Below, in pieces: positions 7,528 to 7,578 of a stretch of DNA of 7,578 nucleotides. The stretch covers positions 1-7,578 of the forward strand of contig PKCW01000263.1 of NCBI GenBank assembly GCA_002862965.1. The letters are read 5' to 3'. The notes beneath the pieces are model-generated. The model did no database searches and was not told the DNA's origin. It saw only the letters and a list, made by a program, of their open reading frames with translations. The translations under genes were made by a program, and so were the position numbers. The first letter of the stretch is position 1. Every line of letters begins with the position of its first letter. The DNA is from Pseudomonadota bacterium. GTDB taxonomy: Bacteria > Pseudomonadota > Gammaproteobacteria > UBA5335.

Positions 7528-7578
7528 TCAGGCGGCGGCGAGTCCGGTCGCGATGGCCTGACGCAGATCGCTCAAGGC
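7528..7578 (-). CDS. C-terminal end of an unidentified protein (partial)
   Basis: On the minus strand the right edge enters an open frame that codes for 16 residues, ending ATGLAAA, and stops with TGA at 7528-7530. The stretch looks like an ordinary alpha-helical C-terminus. It has the same strand and composition as the genes that follow. It is too short to assign a family. A second frame is also open across this stretch, but its Arg-rich product is less protein-like. Confidence 0.45.
   Translation of the reverse strand, partial: ALSDLRQAIATGLAAA

Overview
The window carries a run of housekeeping genes, all on the minus strand, from a high-GC bacterium (roughly 70% GC by eye). The order trpF-trpB-trpA-accD-folC followed by a DedD-like SPOR gene is a well-known gammaproteobacterial arrangement; in Escherichia coli accD-folC-dedD is followed by cvpA and purF. 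A high-GC gammaproteobacterium is therefore the most likely source. No genus can be named from the sequence alone.

Read in the direction of transcription (right to left): the last 16 codons of an unidentified gene (7528-7578); a 76-base gap; dusA, a tRNA-dihydrouridine synthase (6462-7451); 10 bases later a divergent LpxL/HtrB-type acyltransferase (5564-6451); 24 bases later trpF (5539-4901), which overlaps trpB by 20 bases; then trpB, trpA, accD and folC, each joined to the next by a 4-base stop/start overlap (ATGA, ATGA, GTGA). A 37-base gap precedes the SPOR-domain gene, which runs off the left edge.

Functionally, trpF, trpB and trpA supply three of the later steps of tryptophan synthesis, accD gives the beta carboxyltransferase subunit of acetyl-CoA carboxylase (fatty-acid synthesis), folC makes and polyglutamates folates, and the SPOR protein probably acts at the division septum. 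The acyltransferase would act at the inner membrane on lipid A or another lipid. The tight packing implies one polycistronic message with translational coupling. No convincing promoter, attenuator or terminator is visible inside the block, and there is no gene-free stretch longer than 76 bases.

No mobile element, CRISPR array, RNA gene or clearly new system was found. The most unusual point is the acyltransferase: it keeps the family histidine but has proline where the HX4(D/E) motif should have its acidic residue. Smaller oddities are motif substitutions in TrpF and TrpA and an in-frame hexanucleotide repeat in the SPOR protein.
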